Source: Solibacillus isronensis (GTDB taxonomy: Bacteria; Bacillota; Bacilli; Bacillales_A; Planococcaceae). Taken from it: DNA of 64,000 bases. Positions 41,509 through 49,920 of this stretch are shown in pieces. The notes beneath the pieces are model-generated. The model had not been told where the DNA came from. It did not search any database and worked only from the letters and a program-made list of their open reading frames with translations. The stretch lies in contig NZ_JAMBOC010000001.1 in NCBI RefSeq assembly GCF_023715405.1, positions 620,001 through 684,000 on the forward strand. Reading direction: 5' to 3'. Both the position numbers and the translations under genes were made by a program. Positions within the stretch are counted from its first letter, which is position 1. Each line of letters opens with the position of its first letter.

Positions 41509-42165
41509 ATGAGAAAAAGACTAGGTTGTCTACACGCCCATTATACAAATATTGAATACATAGAAAATGCACTTGCTCCATATAACATCGAATTAGTCCA
41601 TTTTGTTGATCCAGGATTAATGGATCGATTAACTTCAGATCAGAATTTCCATGAAGCAGATGCGCAGCTAAAAGTAAAAGAACAGATAGAATGGATTGCC
41701 CAATCGAATATTGATGCAATTTTAATTACTTGTACAAACTATATTGCCATTTTACAGGAAGATCAACTTTCCATATCAGTGCCAATTATTAAATTGGATG
41801 AATCATTCTCTGATTTCATCTGTAATATTCAGCAACCCCAGACTGTACTTTTTACAAATCCGGCAACTGTTGAAGGGACAATTGAACGACTTAAACTCTA
41901 TGCAGCTACTAAAAAAAAATCGATAAACATCGAGGTTATTGTATTAAACAATACGTTTGATTTAATCATGAAAGGACGTAAAAAAGAATACAATCAGGAA
42001 GTAGCAAGGATGTTAGAAAAACTTGTTGCTGATGATAAAATAATTTCCGTTGCTCAATTATCAATGGCGGATGCAGCACAGCTAGTTGAAACAAAGACAG
42101 GCAAATCTATCCCGAATCCTTTAAAAACATTCGTAACTTCTATTGTTAATGAATTAGATTTATAA
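41509..42165 (+). CDS. Aspartate/glutamate racemase-family protein
   Basis: 218 residues; ATG 41509 is about 8 bases from AGGTGG (ATG 41503 is too close). Two Rossmann-like halves: LGCLHAHYTNIEYIE (N-terminal), DAILITCTNYIAIL (catalytic Cys region of half one), VLFTNPATVEGTI, and VAQLSMADAAQ, where the family often has the second Cys. The second Cys is replaced, so racemase activity is doubtful; hydantoin-racemase or decarboxylase-like relatives exist. Confidence 0.7.
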   Translation: MRKRLGCLHAHYTNIEYIENALAPYNIELVHFVDPGLMDRLTSDQNFHEADAQLKVKEQIEWIAQSNIDAILITCTNYIAILQEDQLSISVPIIKLDESFSDFICNIQQPQTVLFTNPATVEGTIERLKLYAATKKKSINIEVIVLNNTFDLIMKGRKKEYNQEVARMLEKLVADDKIISVAQLSMADAAQLVETKTGKSIPNPLKTFVTSIVNELDL

Positions 42166-42194
42166 GAAAAAGTTCATTAATAACTACTATACGT

Positions 42195-42227
42195 GCGCGA
42201 TCCTAAATTAGGATCAGCGCTATTTTA
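42195..42227 (+). terminator. GCGCGATCCT-type repeat terminator
   Basis: GCGC-GATCCT...AGGATC-A-GCGC, then TATTTTA. Confidence 0.75.
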
Positions 42228-42400
42228 TTATTGTAAAAGTAACTGTGAATTTTATCTTAAAACTTTGGTAGGTTTAGTAGTGAGAAAATACTAATAACTA
42301 TGAATGAGGGGGAGCCCTTAGAGATTCAAATGGAAAGGGAAAATTTTGAAACTTTAGCGTTTGTTAACTCATATAAATTAATAAGACTGGAGGCGGATGC

Positions 42401-42718
42401 ATGAGTAAAGGTAAATTATTCATAAGCTTTATCTTAATTACTTTTGGTGCATTATATATATTTGGTTTTACATCTGTTCTTAATGTAATTGTCGATGGTA
42501 ACTATCAACTCGAAGAACAAAATATTATTGAAAAAAATGGTGAACATTATTTGTTACTTGACGGTTATGAATTATCGTTATCGAGGGATTTCTATATGAA
42601 GATAGAGTTAGATAAAACTAATGAATACAAAATTAAGTATGCTTATAACAGATTAAATAATAAAAATGGAGAGATCGTTATGCTTAAAAAATATGGTGAA
42701 CAGCCATGGGGCAAATGA
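42401..42718 (+). CDS. Small membrane-anchored protein, unknown
   Basis: 105 residues behind GGAGGCGGATGC. N-terminal hydrophobic anchor (about 6-26), then an extracytoplasmic beta-rich domain (NYQLEEQNIIEKNGEHYLLL, then DGYELSLSRDFYMKIEL). No Cys. No family known to me. Confidence 0.6.
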   Translation: MSKGKLFISFILITFGALYIFGFTSVLNVIVDGNYQLEEQNIIEKNGEHYLLLDGYELSLSRDFYMKIELDKTNEYKIKYAYNRLNNKNGEIVMLKKYGEQPWGK

Positions 42719-42786
42719 CAACCTGTAGTTAACTTCCCATAGTTAGTTCTGTCATGTTTGATTTTAGGTTGACAAGGGGGATATGA

Positions 42787-42942
42787 GTGCAGCTTTCAGT
42801 AGCTGTTTTACCGTTAATTCTAAGTAGGATTAATTTCATTATTGGCAGCTTAATCGTAGGGAAAGAGCGAGGGAAAGTTTCAGAGACAAGTGGGAAAAAT
42901 ATACAAAGAATAGGGTTTATCACACTTCTAATCATTTACTGA
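42787..42942 (+). CDS. 51-residue two-helix membrane protein
   Basis: GTG 42787 is 7 bases after AAGGGGGATATGA. It reads MQLSVAVLPLILSRINFIIG then SLIVGKERGKVSETSGKNIQ and RIGFITLLIIY. Two hydrophobic segments frame a basic loop. It resembles the Bacillus mini-proteins with an S-R-I-N-F/Y-I-I-G motif but I have no family name. The opposite-strand reading of this stretch has no SD. Confidence 0.55.
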   Translation: MQLSVAVLPLILSRINFIIGSLIVGKERGKVSETSGKNIQRIGFITLLIIY

Positions 42943-43056
42943 GCGTGATTTTACTGAAGAGTTAACAATCGCTTGTTTCTTTGGTAGGCAGGTAACTGGA
43001 AACATTACGGTTGGAAAAATAGTGGAAAGTTTAAGATGGTTGAGGGAGGCGGTTTC

Positions 43057-43515
43057 ATGATAAAGAAATTTGACATTCGAAATACAAAAAATGCGGAAAA
43101 ACTCTTAAAGATACAAATACCATCTTATAAAGTAGAAGCCGAAGTCATCGATTATGAGGATATCCCGCCATTGAAAGATACAGTAAATACTCTACAACAA
43201 TGCGGAGAAACTTTCTTTGGCTACTATATAAAAGAAGAACTTTGTGCGGCCATATCGGTGAAAGTTAGTGATCATGAAGTTGATATACATAGATTAATCG
43301 TTCATCCGGACCATTTCCGAAAAGGAATCGCACAGAAACTGTTAACTTTTATTGAAGGTCAGTTCGATATAAAGACAATCATAGTCGCAACTGGGTCTAA
43401 AAATACCCCAGCGATTACTCTATATAAGAAAAATGATTTTCAGGTTACGAAGGAAGTCCAAGTAAATGAACATTTATCCTTAACCTATTTTGAAAAAAAT
43501 TTTTTATCAGATTGA
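43057..43515 (+). CDS. GNAT family N-acetyltransferase
   Basis: 152 residues from ATG 43057 behind GAGGGAGGC. IHRLIVHPDHFRKGIAQKLL is motif A (Q/R-x-x-G-x-A type), NTPAITLYKKNDF motif B. A typical stand-alone acetyltransferase; substrate unknown. Overlaps the next gene by 4 bases. Confidence 0.85.
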   Translation: MIKKFDIRNTKNAEKLLKIQIPSYKVEAEVIDYEDIPPLKDTVNTLQQCGETFFGYYIKEELCAAISVKVSDHEVDIHRLIVHPDHFRKGIAQKLLTFIEGQFDIKTIIVATGSKNTPAITLYKKNDFQVTKEVQVNEHLSLTYFEKNFLSD

Positions 43516-43733
43516 AGTTTGCAATAAGAGGAGTGAAAATAATTAAACACAAAAGGATGCTTTTTTTACTGCTCATCATTTTTATATTGTCATTTTTTAT
43601 TCGATTATATAATTACGAAGCATTCCAGGAAACTAAGTGGCGCGATGCCTTATTCTTTTCGTTCTGGATGACAATTGGCCTGTTGATTCTTTATATCATT
43701 CAAATTACTGTGGAAAAGTATAGTAGGAAATAA
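43512..43733 (+). CDS. 73-residue two-helix membrane protein
   Basis: Starts at TTG 43512 inside the GNAT stop (TTGA overlap). An SD (AAGAGGAG) lies inside the frame, so initiation slightly downstream is possible. Two hydrophobic segments (about 17-33 and 49-66), basic termini (KHKRM, EKYSRK). Function unknown. Confidence 0.5.
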   Translation: MKFAIRGVKIIKHKRMLFLLLIIFILSFFIRLYNYEAFQETKWRDALFFSFWMTIGLLILYIIQITVEKYSRK

Positions 43734-43982
43734 GCGGAAAAGCAAAATATTATTTACTTTGAACCTAGGGAATTGGTCGCGTTAAATATGGAAAACGGAA
43801 CTTTTGACCCGAATAAAATAAAGGTTTCTGTTTTGCAAAATGAAAACAAAATAGAATTAGAATATTTTATAGTGAATCAAACCTTTAATTTACCTACAGA
43901 AAAAGGAAAGTATATACTCGTTGTCGACATTGAAACAGACAAAGGTAATGCTCAATATGTTGGGAATATAGTTATTCAGTAA
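43734..43982 (+). pseudogene. C-terminal relic of a secreted-type protein
   Basis: Open after the preceding TAA, in the same frame, to TAA 43982. No ATG with an SD; TTG 43773 has no ribosome site. Coding-like ending FNLPTEKGKYILVVDIETDK then GNAQYVGNIVIQ, as in periplasmic or lipoprotein C-terminal beta modules. The N-terminal half is gone. Confidence 0.45.
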
Positions 43983-43994
43983 ATTAATTGTACG

Positions 43995-44052
43995 ATGCCC
44001 CACAGGAATTCATGGTAAAGGAATAGCGGAGCAAAAATTGATAAGTTTTTAA
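43995..44052 (+). pseudogene. GNAT motif-A fragment
   Basis: A short stretch reads CPTGIHGKGIAEQKLISF then a stop, which is the acetyl-CoA motif (HP..HGKGIA.KL) of a GNAT protein. No start; apparently a scrap of a lost acetyltransferase. Confidence 0.35.
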
Positions 44053-44063
44053 GGAGAGTTTCG

Positions 44064-44516
44064 ATGCCGATTATTATCCACAAGCAGTTTGTAAATGCAC
44101 CTATACAAGTATGTTTTGACCTTGCCAGAAACGTCGACATTCATATAAAGACGACTGCGAAAACGAACGAAAAGGCTGTAGATGGGGTAACACATGGCTT
44201 ATTAAATGCAGGTGACTCCGTTACTTGGGAAGCTACTCACTTCGGTATTAAACAAAAACTGACGGCAAAGATAACACATATGCAGCAACCAACTATATTT
44301 GTGGACATAATGGTGAAAGGCGCATTTAAATCATTTACCCATACTCATAAATTTGTAGAAGAAAAAGTCGGCACTTTAATGATCGATATATTTGAATATA
44401 AGTCGCCATTTGGTCCATTAGGGAGAATTGCTGACAAATTGTTTTTGTACAGATATATGGAAAGTTTCATTAAAAAACGATCAGCAGAATTGAAGAAGCT
44501 TGCAGAAAATAATTAA
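44064..44516 (+). CDS. SRPBCC/START-like cyclase-dehydrase family protein
   Basis: 150 residues behind AGGAGAG. The N-terminal FVNAPIQVCFDLARNVDIHI, the middle GDSVTWEATHFGIKQKLTAKI and the final helix FLYRYMESFIKKRSAELKKL fit the helix-grip (SRPBCC) fold of YndB/cell-division-inhibitor-like proteins. It binds a hydrophobic ligand in the family; ligand unknown. Confidence 0.8.
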   Translation: MPIIIHKQFVNAPIQVCFDLARNVDIHIKTTAKTNEKAVDGVTHGLLNAGDSVTWEATHFGIKQKLTAKITHMQQPTIFVDIMVKGAFKSFTHTHKFVEEKVGTLMIDIFEYKSPFGPLGRIADKLFLYRYMESFIKKRSAELKKLAENN

Positions 44517-44537
44517 TGAATTATTAGGAGGGCATAA

Positions 44538-44857
44538 ATGGCAGTCTCTCAAATTATGATCATAATGTTAGTTTATGGGGGTCTTTTTTTTATACCGCAA
44601 GATTCGGTTCTTCACATAACAAAATCATATTTTACGGTCACTATATTTTCTTAATTGTTTTATATTGTCTCATATCTATTGCTATTTGGTTCATCTATAA
44701 AGGGAATGAAGTACATATTAATTACCATAGCGGTTATGAACCAATTAGTTTGACGAGAGAGGCTATCTTTGCAATGGTTTGTTTCAGCATTTATAATCTG
44801 ATTTTATTTTTATTAAGCAAGAGATTAACAAGAAAAAGTCTTCTATTAAAGAAGTGA
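44538..44857 (+). pseudogene. Membrane protein gene frameshifted at a T8 tract
   Basis: ATG 44538 behind AGGAGGGC reads MAVSQIMIIMLVYGGLFF. The frame then meets T8 (44584-44591) and continues to a premature TAA. Shifting by -1 gives YTARFGSSHNKIIFYGHYIF, ISIAIWFIYKGNEVHINYHS, and a basic C terminus to TGA 44857: a coherent 3-TM protein of about 106 residues. One T appears to be missing from the tract. Confidence 0.6.
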
Positions 44858-44895
44858 ATAATTAGTAATAAACGTTGAATAGAGGGAGGATTTAT

Positions 44896-45030
44896 ATGGA
44901 AATTCTATTAGTTGGAACGTTTCACCTTAGCGATACCTCTGACTTGAACACGTTATCGGAAAAGGATAAAAGGAAATATAGCGATAGCGATTTCCAACAA
45001 TGGGCTATCGATCTTGAATCGGGACTTTAA
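44896..45030 (+). pseudogene. DUF5694 N-terminal stub
   Basis: ATG 44896 behind GAGGGAGG reads MEILLVGTFHLSDTSDLNTL and stops after 44 codons. LVGTFH(L/F) is the opening strand of DUF5694 proteins, which normally have ~250 residues. The reading is joined near 45020 to the tail of another gene: a -1 frame from there gives IGTLIALFIIIGSFLIAYWS followed by a coiled coil, a small membrane protein without a start. Confidence 0.55.
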
Positions 45031-45224
45031 TTGCGTTATTCATAATCATAGGAAGCTTTTTAATCGCTTATTGGAGTTTTAACAGATTATTTAAGTCATT
45101 AAAATCAACAAACAAAAGTGATACAGCATTAAAAATCGAGTTGTATTCATTATTAAAACGAGTTGAGGCACTTGAAAGTAAATTAGAAAAAAGTAATTGG
45201 CTATATAAAGGAGTTAGGAATAAC

Positions 45225-45743
45225 ATGATTACATTAAGAAATGTGCAAAAAACAGATTTAGAAGAGCTGGTTGTCATTGAAAATGAAGGCTTTACAAAAG
45301 AAGAGGCTGCTACAAGGGAAGCATTTGTGGAAAGAATTCAGCTGATTGCCGATACATTTATAGTTGCTGAAAAGGATGAAAAGATCGTAGGTTATATTAA
45401 CGGTCCTGTAATCCCTCAACTATACATAACGGATGACCTTTTTGAAGAAATTAATGAAAATCCAAAAAAAGGCGGCTACCAAAGTATATTAGGAGTAGCA
45501 GTTTCTAAAGAGGCGAGAAATCAAGGAATTGCTCGAATCTTATTCAAAAAAATGGAGCAGTTGGTAAAAGAAAATGAACGACAAGGAATTACGTTAACAT
45601 GCAAACAGGAATTGGTTTCTTTTTATGAAAAACTCGGCTTTGTAAACCACGGCATTTCTGAATCACAGCATGGCGGAGTTAGTTGGTATAACATGGTCAA
45701 ACTACAAGAGAAAATGATTAATTATGGGGGGATTTCAATGTAA
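45225..45743 (+). CDS. GNAT family N-acetyltransferase (AANAT-like)
   Basis: 172 residues from ATG 45225 behind AAAGGAG. TLRNVQKTDLEELVVIENEG is the N-terminal strand/helix; SILGVAVSKEARNQGIARIL is motif A; LVSFYEKLGFVNHGISESQHGG is motif B, typical of arylalkylamine-type acetyltransferases. The same frame runs upstream without a stop into the relic membrane protein, so the mRNA may be a fusion transcript. A hairpin overlaps its 3' end. Confidence 0.85.
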   Translation: MITLRNVQKTDLEELVVIENEGFTKEEAATREAFVERIQLIADTFIVAEKDEKIVGYINGPVIPQLYITDDLFEEINENPKKGGYQSILGVAVSKEARNQGIARILFKKMEQLVKENERQGITLTCKQELVSFYEKLGFVNHGISESQHGGVSWYNMVKLQEKMINYGGISM

Positions 45744-45760
45744 TGTGAAATCCTCTTTTT
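45728..45760 (+). terminator. Terminator overlapping the end of the GNAT gene
   Basis: GGGATTTCA pairs with TGAAATCC, then TCTTTTTA. Confidence 0.65.
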
Positions 45761-45834
45761 ATTTTCGGTTATTCAATATCAGAATTTTCCATTATAATGG
45801 AACTAACAAATTTATATGGAATCGAGTGAATAAT

Positions 45835-46608
45835 ATGGGTACTTCAAAAGTTACAGAACATCAATGGAATGCTAGTTTATACGATGGTAAGCACTCGTTT
45901 GTTTCAAAATATGGCAATAGTTTGGTGGAATTGTTAGCTCCAAAGAAAGGAGAGCGAATACTGGATCTTGGTTGTGGAACAGGAGATTTAGCAAATACTT
46001 TATTTGAGGGTGGCGTGGAAGTGGTAGGTGTCGACAAATCTGAAAATATGGTGAAACTAGCGACAAGTAAATACCCGCAGATTCCATTTACAGTTCAAGA
46101 TGCTACCAAATTAACCTATCAAAATGAATTTAATGCGGTATTTTCAAACGCAACACTCCATTGGGTGCACCCGCCGAAAGAAGCTGTGCAATGTATTTAT
46201 GAAAGCTTAAAACAAGGCGGCAGAATGGTTGCTGAATTTGGAGGGAAAGGCAATGTACAAACAATTACAGATGAAATTATTCAACAAATAAAAAATGCAG
46301 GCTACGAATTTAAAGAAGCACAATTTCCCTGGTATTATCCGAGTATTGCAGAGTACTCAAAGCTGATGGAAGAGGCAGGATTCCACGTGACTTTTGCTCA
46401 ACTATATGATCGACCAACACCTTTAGATGGTGAAAATGGTTTGAGAAATTGGATTGAAATGTTTGGCAGTATTTTATTTGATGGAATTCCCGAACAAATA
46501 CAAGATCACATAATCGCTAATGTAGAAATGAACTTAAAGGATGTTTTGTATCGTGAAGGCATTTGGGTGGCAGATTATAAAAGGATTCGTCTAGTCGGAA
46601 TTAAATAA
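45835..46608 (+). CDS. Class I SAM-dependent methyltransferase
   Basis: 257 residues; ATG 45835 has a weak SD (CGAGTG). Motif I ILDLGCGTGDLANTLF binds SAM, VVGVDKSENMVKLA is motif II (acidic loop), and LKQGGRMVAEFGG is the later strand. The C-terminal third (NGLRNWIEMFGS) is like trans-aconitate methyltransferase (Tam). Substrate unknown. Confidence 0.87.
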   Translation: MGTSKVTEHQWNASLYDGKHSFVSKYGNSLVELLAPKKGERILDLGCGTGDLANTLFEGGVEVVGVDKSENMVKLATSKYPQIPFTVQDATKLTYQNEFNAVFSNATLHWVHPPKEAVQCIYESLKQGGRMVAEFGGKGNVQTITDEIIQQIKNAGYEFKEAQFPWYYPSIAEYSKLMEEAGFHVTFAQLYDRPTPLDGENGLRNWIEMFGSILFDGIPEQIQDHIIANVEMNLKDVLYREGIWVADYKRIRLVGIK

Positions 46609-46695
46609 GTAGTTCGCCTTGCCTTTGTTTTATATTGAAGAAGTAAGTAAATAACTAATTGAAATATAAATTAAGTATAAGTTAGGTGAATATAG

Positions 46696-47172
46696 ATGAA
46701 AAAGTCCTCTCCAAAGCTTCCTTTAACATCTGAAGAAAGAATAATTTTAAGAAAGTGCAAAGTGAAATTGAATGAGATCGCACTTATGGACATACCACAA
46801 TTAACTGCATGTCTACAATCAACTTCCGAACGTGCTAAATACCTTCGCGCACTGGCTCAATTCCAAACTATCCCTTCGATTGGACCAAAGTTGGCTCAAT
46901 GGGTTACTGAATTAGGTTTTTATTCTTTAGAGGACTTGAAAAACGAAAATGGTGCTGAATTAACTAATCGATTGGAGGAACACTTCGGTTATTGGGAAGA
47001 CCCGTGTGTAGAGAATTCGTTAAGATGTATCGTACATCATGCTAACCATTCAGGCAGCGAAAAAAGTTGGTGGCATTTTACGGATGAACGGAAACAATAT
47101 CGGGAGAAAAATGGATACCCTGTTTCAAGACCAGCGACATCTTGGCATGATAAGAAAGATAAAAGCAAATAG
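46696..47172 (+). CDS. Cdd1-like helix-hairpin-helix protein
   Basis: 158 residues. LAQFQTIPSIGPKLAQWVTE contains the G-x-G hairpin (IGPK) of a helix-hairpin-helix. The C terminus CVENSLRCIVHHANHSGSEK then SWWHFTDERKQYREKNGYP matches the 'pathogenicity locus' (Cdd1) family. Probably nucleic-acid binding; role not established. ATG 46696 (SD AGGTGA). Confidence 0.8.
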   Translation: MKKSSPKLPLTSEERIILRKCKVKLNEIALMDIPQLTACLQSTSERAKYLRALAQFQTIPSIGPKLAQWVTELGFYSLEDLKNENGAELTNRLEEHFGYWEDPCVENSLRCIVHHANHSGSEKSWWHFTDERKQYREKNGYPVSRPATSWHDKKDKSK

Positions 47173-47230
47173 AGTAAGATTAAGCAGAATTATAAAGATA
47201 GAAAGTTACAGGACCATGGGAGGGCTAAGT

Positions 47231-47653
47231 TTGGCAATTCATAGAATAGATCATGTAGGTATCATAGTAAACGATCTTACTGCAGTTAAAGAGTTTTTCA
47301 TCGAATTTGGGCTGGAAGTGCTTGGTGAAGGGGAAGTGGATGGGAAATGGGCAGAGCGAATTATCGGGTTTACTGATGTGAAAGCAACCATTGTCCTTTT
47401 AGGGATGTCGGATGGCCAGGCAAAATTGGAGCTGGTCAAGTTTCATACAGACTCAGAGATAGAAAGTATACAGCAATCTTTAAAAAATCATATTGCCTTT
47501 GCCGTTGAAGATATTGAAACGGTCGTTGTTAAATTGAAAAAGAAAGGCGCGGAAATAATTAGTGAAATCCAAAACTACAATAATATATATAAATTATGCT
47601 TTGTTCAGGGACCAGAAGGCATAATTTTAGAGTTAGCTGAGAAAATGAGATAA
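47231..47653 (+). CDS. VOC-family glyoxalase/dioxygenase-fold protein
   Basis: 140 residues from TTG 47231, 6-7 bases after GGGAGGG. MAIHRIDHVGIIVNDLTAVK and KNHIAFAVEDIETVVVKLKK are the two beta-alpha-beta-beta-beta modules, each with the metal-binding His (HVGI, HIAF); the Glu ending ILELAEK is likely the last ligand. A small VOC enzyme or resistance-type binder, function unassigned. Confidence 0.85.
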   Translation: MAIHRIDHVGIIVNDLTAVKEFFIEFGLEVLGEGEVDGKWAERIIGFTDVKATIVLLGMSDGQAKLELVKFHTDSEIESIQQSLKNHIAFAVEDIETVVVKLKKKGAEIISEIQNYNNIYKLCFVQGPEGIILELAEKMR

Positions 47654-47718
47654 ACTTTAAGTGAAAGATTTCAACTTAATAGTACATTTTCATAGTAACC
47701 TTGGTGGGAGGAATAGAA

Positions 47719-48591
47719 TTGGCAACTAATGCAGTTTTTCAAAGAGATATTAAAAGTTTTTGGTACCCAGAGTACAATAAAAATGGATATCCTCATGTGC
47801 AACAAGGATTCATTCTTCACCCTGATCGAAACGCTGAATTCGATCCTTTTATTTTAATGGCAGAAGATTGGTATAAGCGTGGCGTTTTCTCTGATCACCC
47901 ACACCGTGGCTTTCAAACTGTAACATATGTTGTAGATGGCAGACTAGAACATATTGATAATGCTGGCGGTTACAGCATTTTAAATGCCGGGGATGTCCAA
48001 TATATGAATGCAGGTTGGGCAGCTAGACATGCAGAAGAAGCGTTCGAGGACGACTTGATTCATACATTGCAGCTATGGCTAAATCTGCCGAAAAGTTTAA
48101 AGCATACAAAAACGTCTTATCAAAATATTTTTGTTGAAGATGCACCTGTAGTCAATATCGATGGCGGATTCGTTCGAGTTTATTCAGGGGATATTGAAGG
48201 TGTAACAGGACCTATGCAAAGTTTAGTTCCGATTACGATGACAGAAATTACTCTTCGTGAAGGTGCTGAATACACACATGTTTTACCCGAAAATCATAAT
48301 TCATTCCTGTTTATGTTGGCAGGAGAGATGGAATTTGGGGAAAGCAAGACAAAAATAACGAAAACGGGAGCAGCAACGATTTCATTTAACGAAGATGGCT
48401 CAGAAGCAAATTCAAGCGAATTAAAAATTAAAGCATCAACACGGTCTAAAGTTTTGATTTATTCAGGTGTCCCAATTAGAGAAGAAGTCGCTCTAGGTGG
48501 ACCGTTTGTGATGAATACAAAAGAAGAAATCAGAGAAGCATTCCGTGATTTACAGCTAGGTGAATTTGGCCCACCAGCTGTGAAAAAGTAA
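47719..48591 (+). CDS. Pirin-family protein
   Basis: 290 residues from TTG 47719 behind GGGAGGAATAG. SDHPHRGFQTVTYVVDG and LEHIDNAGG hold the metal ligands of the N-terminal cupin (His, His, His, Glu set). The C-terminal cupin begins near residue 170. Pirins bind iron and include quercetin dioxygenases; bacterial ones may be redox sensors. Full length. Confidence 0.9.
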   Translation: MATNAVFQRDIKSFWYPEYNKNGYPHVQQGFILHPDRNAEFDPFILMAEDWYKRGVFSDHPHRGFQTVTYVVDGRLEHIDNAGGYSILNAGDVQYMNAGWAARHAEEAFEDDLIHTLQLWLNLPKSLKHTKTSYQNIFVEDAPVVNIDGGFVRVYSGDIEGVTGPMQSLVPITMTEITLREGAEYTHVLPENHNSFLFMLAGEMEFGESKTKITKTGAATISFNEDGSEANSSELKIKASTRSKVLIYSGVPIREEVALGGPFVMNTKEEIREAFRDLQLGEFGPPAVKK

Positions 48592-48625
48592 AACTAATTA
48601 GCAATTAATAGCAAACAGTACAATG

Positions 48626-48657
48626 AACCGGATGGAATTTAGCCATCTGGTTTTTTG
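48626..48657 (+). terminator. Terminator of the pirin gene
   Basis: AACCGGATGG pairs with CCATCTGGTT, then TTTT. Confidence 0.8.
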
Positions 48658-48716
48658 ATTTTATCAGGTTCGACTCTACAATTATGGTAAAATTTAAAAT
48701 ATAAGGAGAGGATTTC

Positions 48717-48911
48717 ATGGATTTATTATCATTTGCCTTTTTAGGATTTTTGCTTTACATTGTTGTATTTTTGGCAGTCAAGCATGGGATTAATTATTCG
48801 GAACTTGGAATTTTAATAAAAAAGAAATATAAGATTGAAGAAGAAATGCCTAACTTGAGTAATGACGACATTGAAAAAGAGTTAGAAAAAGATATCCATA
48901 AACAAAACTAA
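48717..48911 (+). CDS. 64-residue membrane protein
   Basis: ATG 48717 behind AGGAGAGG. One hydrophobic segment (about 4-22), then KKKYKIEEEMPNLSN and a charged tail NDDIEKELEKDIHKQN. Function unknown. Confidence 0.55.
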   Translation: MDLLSFAFLGFLLYIVVFLAVKHGINYSELGILIKKKYKIEEEMPNLSNDDIEKELEKDIHKQN

Positions 48912-48934
48912 TCTAGAAATATAGGGGGATAAGT

Positions 48935-49387
48935 GTGGAGATTAAAAGGCTGGAAAAACAGGAAAAGGTTCCCTTGGAATTGTTATTATTGGCGGACCCT
49001 TCAAAAATTATCGTTGAAGATTATGTAGCAAAGGGCGAATGTTTTATAGCCGAAAATGAAGAGCAAACCATTGGTGTCTATGTACTGTTACCGACAAGAC
49101 CGCAAACTGTAGAAATTGTCAATGTAGCAGTAGCTGAAGATCATCAGGGAAAAGGAATTGGAAAATTATTAGTAAGTCATGCGATTCGTATAGCCAAAAC
49201 ACAGGGGTATAAAACGATTGAAATTGGTACGGCAAATTCAAGTATTGGGCAATTAGCGTTATATCAAAAATGCGGTTTTCGAATTGTTTCAGTTGATCAT
49301 AACTATTTTATTAAGCACTATTCAGAAGAAATTTACGAGAATGGCATCCAGTGCATCGATATGATTAGGTTATCGCAAGATTTATAA
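48935..49387 (+). CDS. GNAT family N-acetyltransferase
   Basis: 150 residues from GTG 48935 (GGGGGAT upstream). VEIVNVAVAEDHQGKGIGKL is motif A, IGQLALYQKCGFRIVSVDHN motif B; the FxxYxEEIYENGIQCIDM end is typical of the YvbK-like branch. Small-molecule acetyltransferase, substrate unknown. Confidence 0.88.
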   Translation: MEIKRLEKQEKVPLELLLLADPSKIIVEDYVAKGECFIAENEEQTIGVYVLLPTRPQTVEIVNVAVAEDHQGKGIGKLLVSHAIRIAKTQGYKTIEIGTANSSIGQLALYQKCGFRIVSVDHNYFIKHYSEEIYENGIQCIDMIRLSQDL

Positions 49388-49398
49388 GGGGGATAAGG

Positions 49399-49815
49399 AT
49401 GAAAAAATTATTGTTTTTATTCTGTTTGTTTTCCATTTTGCACATCACGACTGCTTGCAGTAACAAAGATGAACCTATTACAACAATTGAAGCCGCAATT
49501 TCACAGTTGACAGAGGATGAATTTGAAAGTGTCGGGACTCATGAGTTAAAAAATCCTCAAATAGATGATTTCAGGAAATTTACATTCAACGTGGAAGTAG
49601 ACAATGTAGCTGGACAGAAAGTGGAATTTTCATTTAGCGATAGTTGGAAAGATGCGATCGATTCATTTGATGCTACTGACCGTTATTGGTTTGGAGGCGG
49701 AAGTGAACAAAATAATGAAGGTGAGAATGTCGCCTCGTATGTGCAAGAATTTGTCTTTTATTCTAAAGGATTAAACGAAGTATCTGAGAGAGGCATTGAA
49801 TACAATTATTTTTGA
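49399..49815 (+). CDS. Lipoprotein of unknown function
   Basis: 138 residues. Signal peptide with lipobox HITTAC (Cys ~20). The mature domain (TIEAAISQLTEDEFESVGTH ... WKDAIDSFDATDRYWFGGGS) is acidic and aromatic near the end. Just downstream, in another frame, 49809-49900 reads IFEVSIDQIGEIVTGEYKVG then DLVEFIDSNI*, a coding-like tail without a start that may be a relic or a sign of a 3' frameshift. Confidence 0.65.
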   Translation: MKKLLFLFCLFSILHITTACSNKDEPITTIEAAISQLTEDEFESVGTHELKNPQIDDFRKFTFNVEVDNVAGQKVEFSFSDSWKDAIDSFDATDRYWFGGGSEQNNEGENVASYVQEFVFYSKGLNEVSERGIEYNYF

Positions 49816-49920
49816 AGTAAGCATAGACCAGATAGGAGAAATCGTGACAGGAGAATATAAAGTCGGGGATTTAGTTGAATTTATTGATAGTAATATTTAA
49901 AAATGATTGGAGAAATCTTC

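Noticed and set aside
42729..42935. 68-codon minus-strand reading
   Set aside because: It is the opposite strand of the 51-residue protein, which has a proper SD and start.
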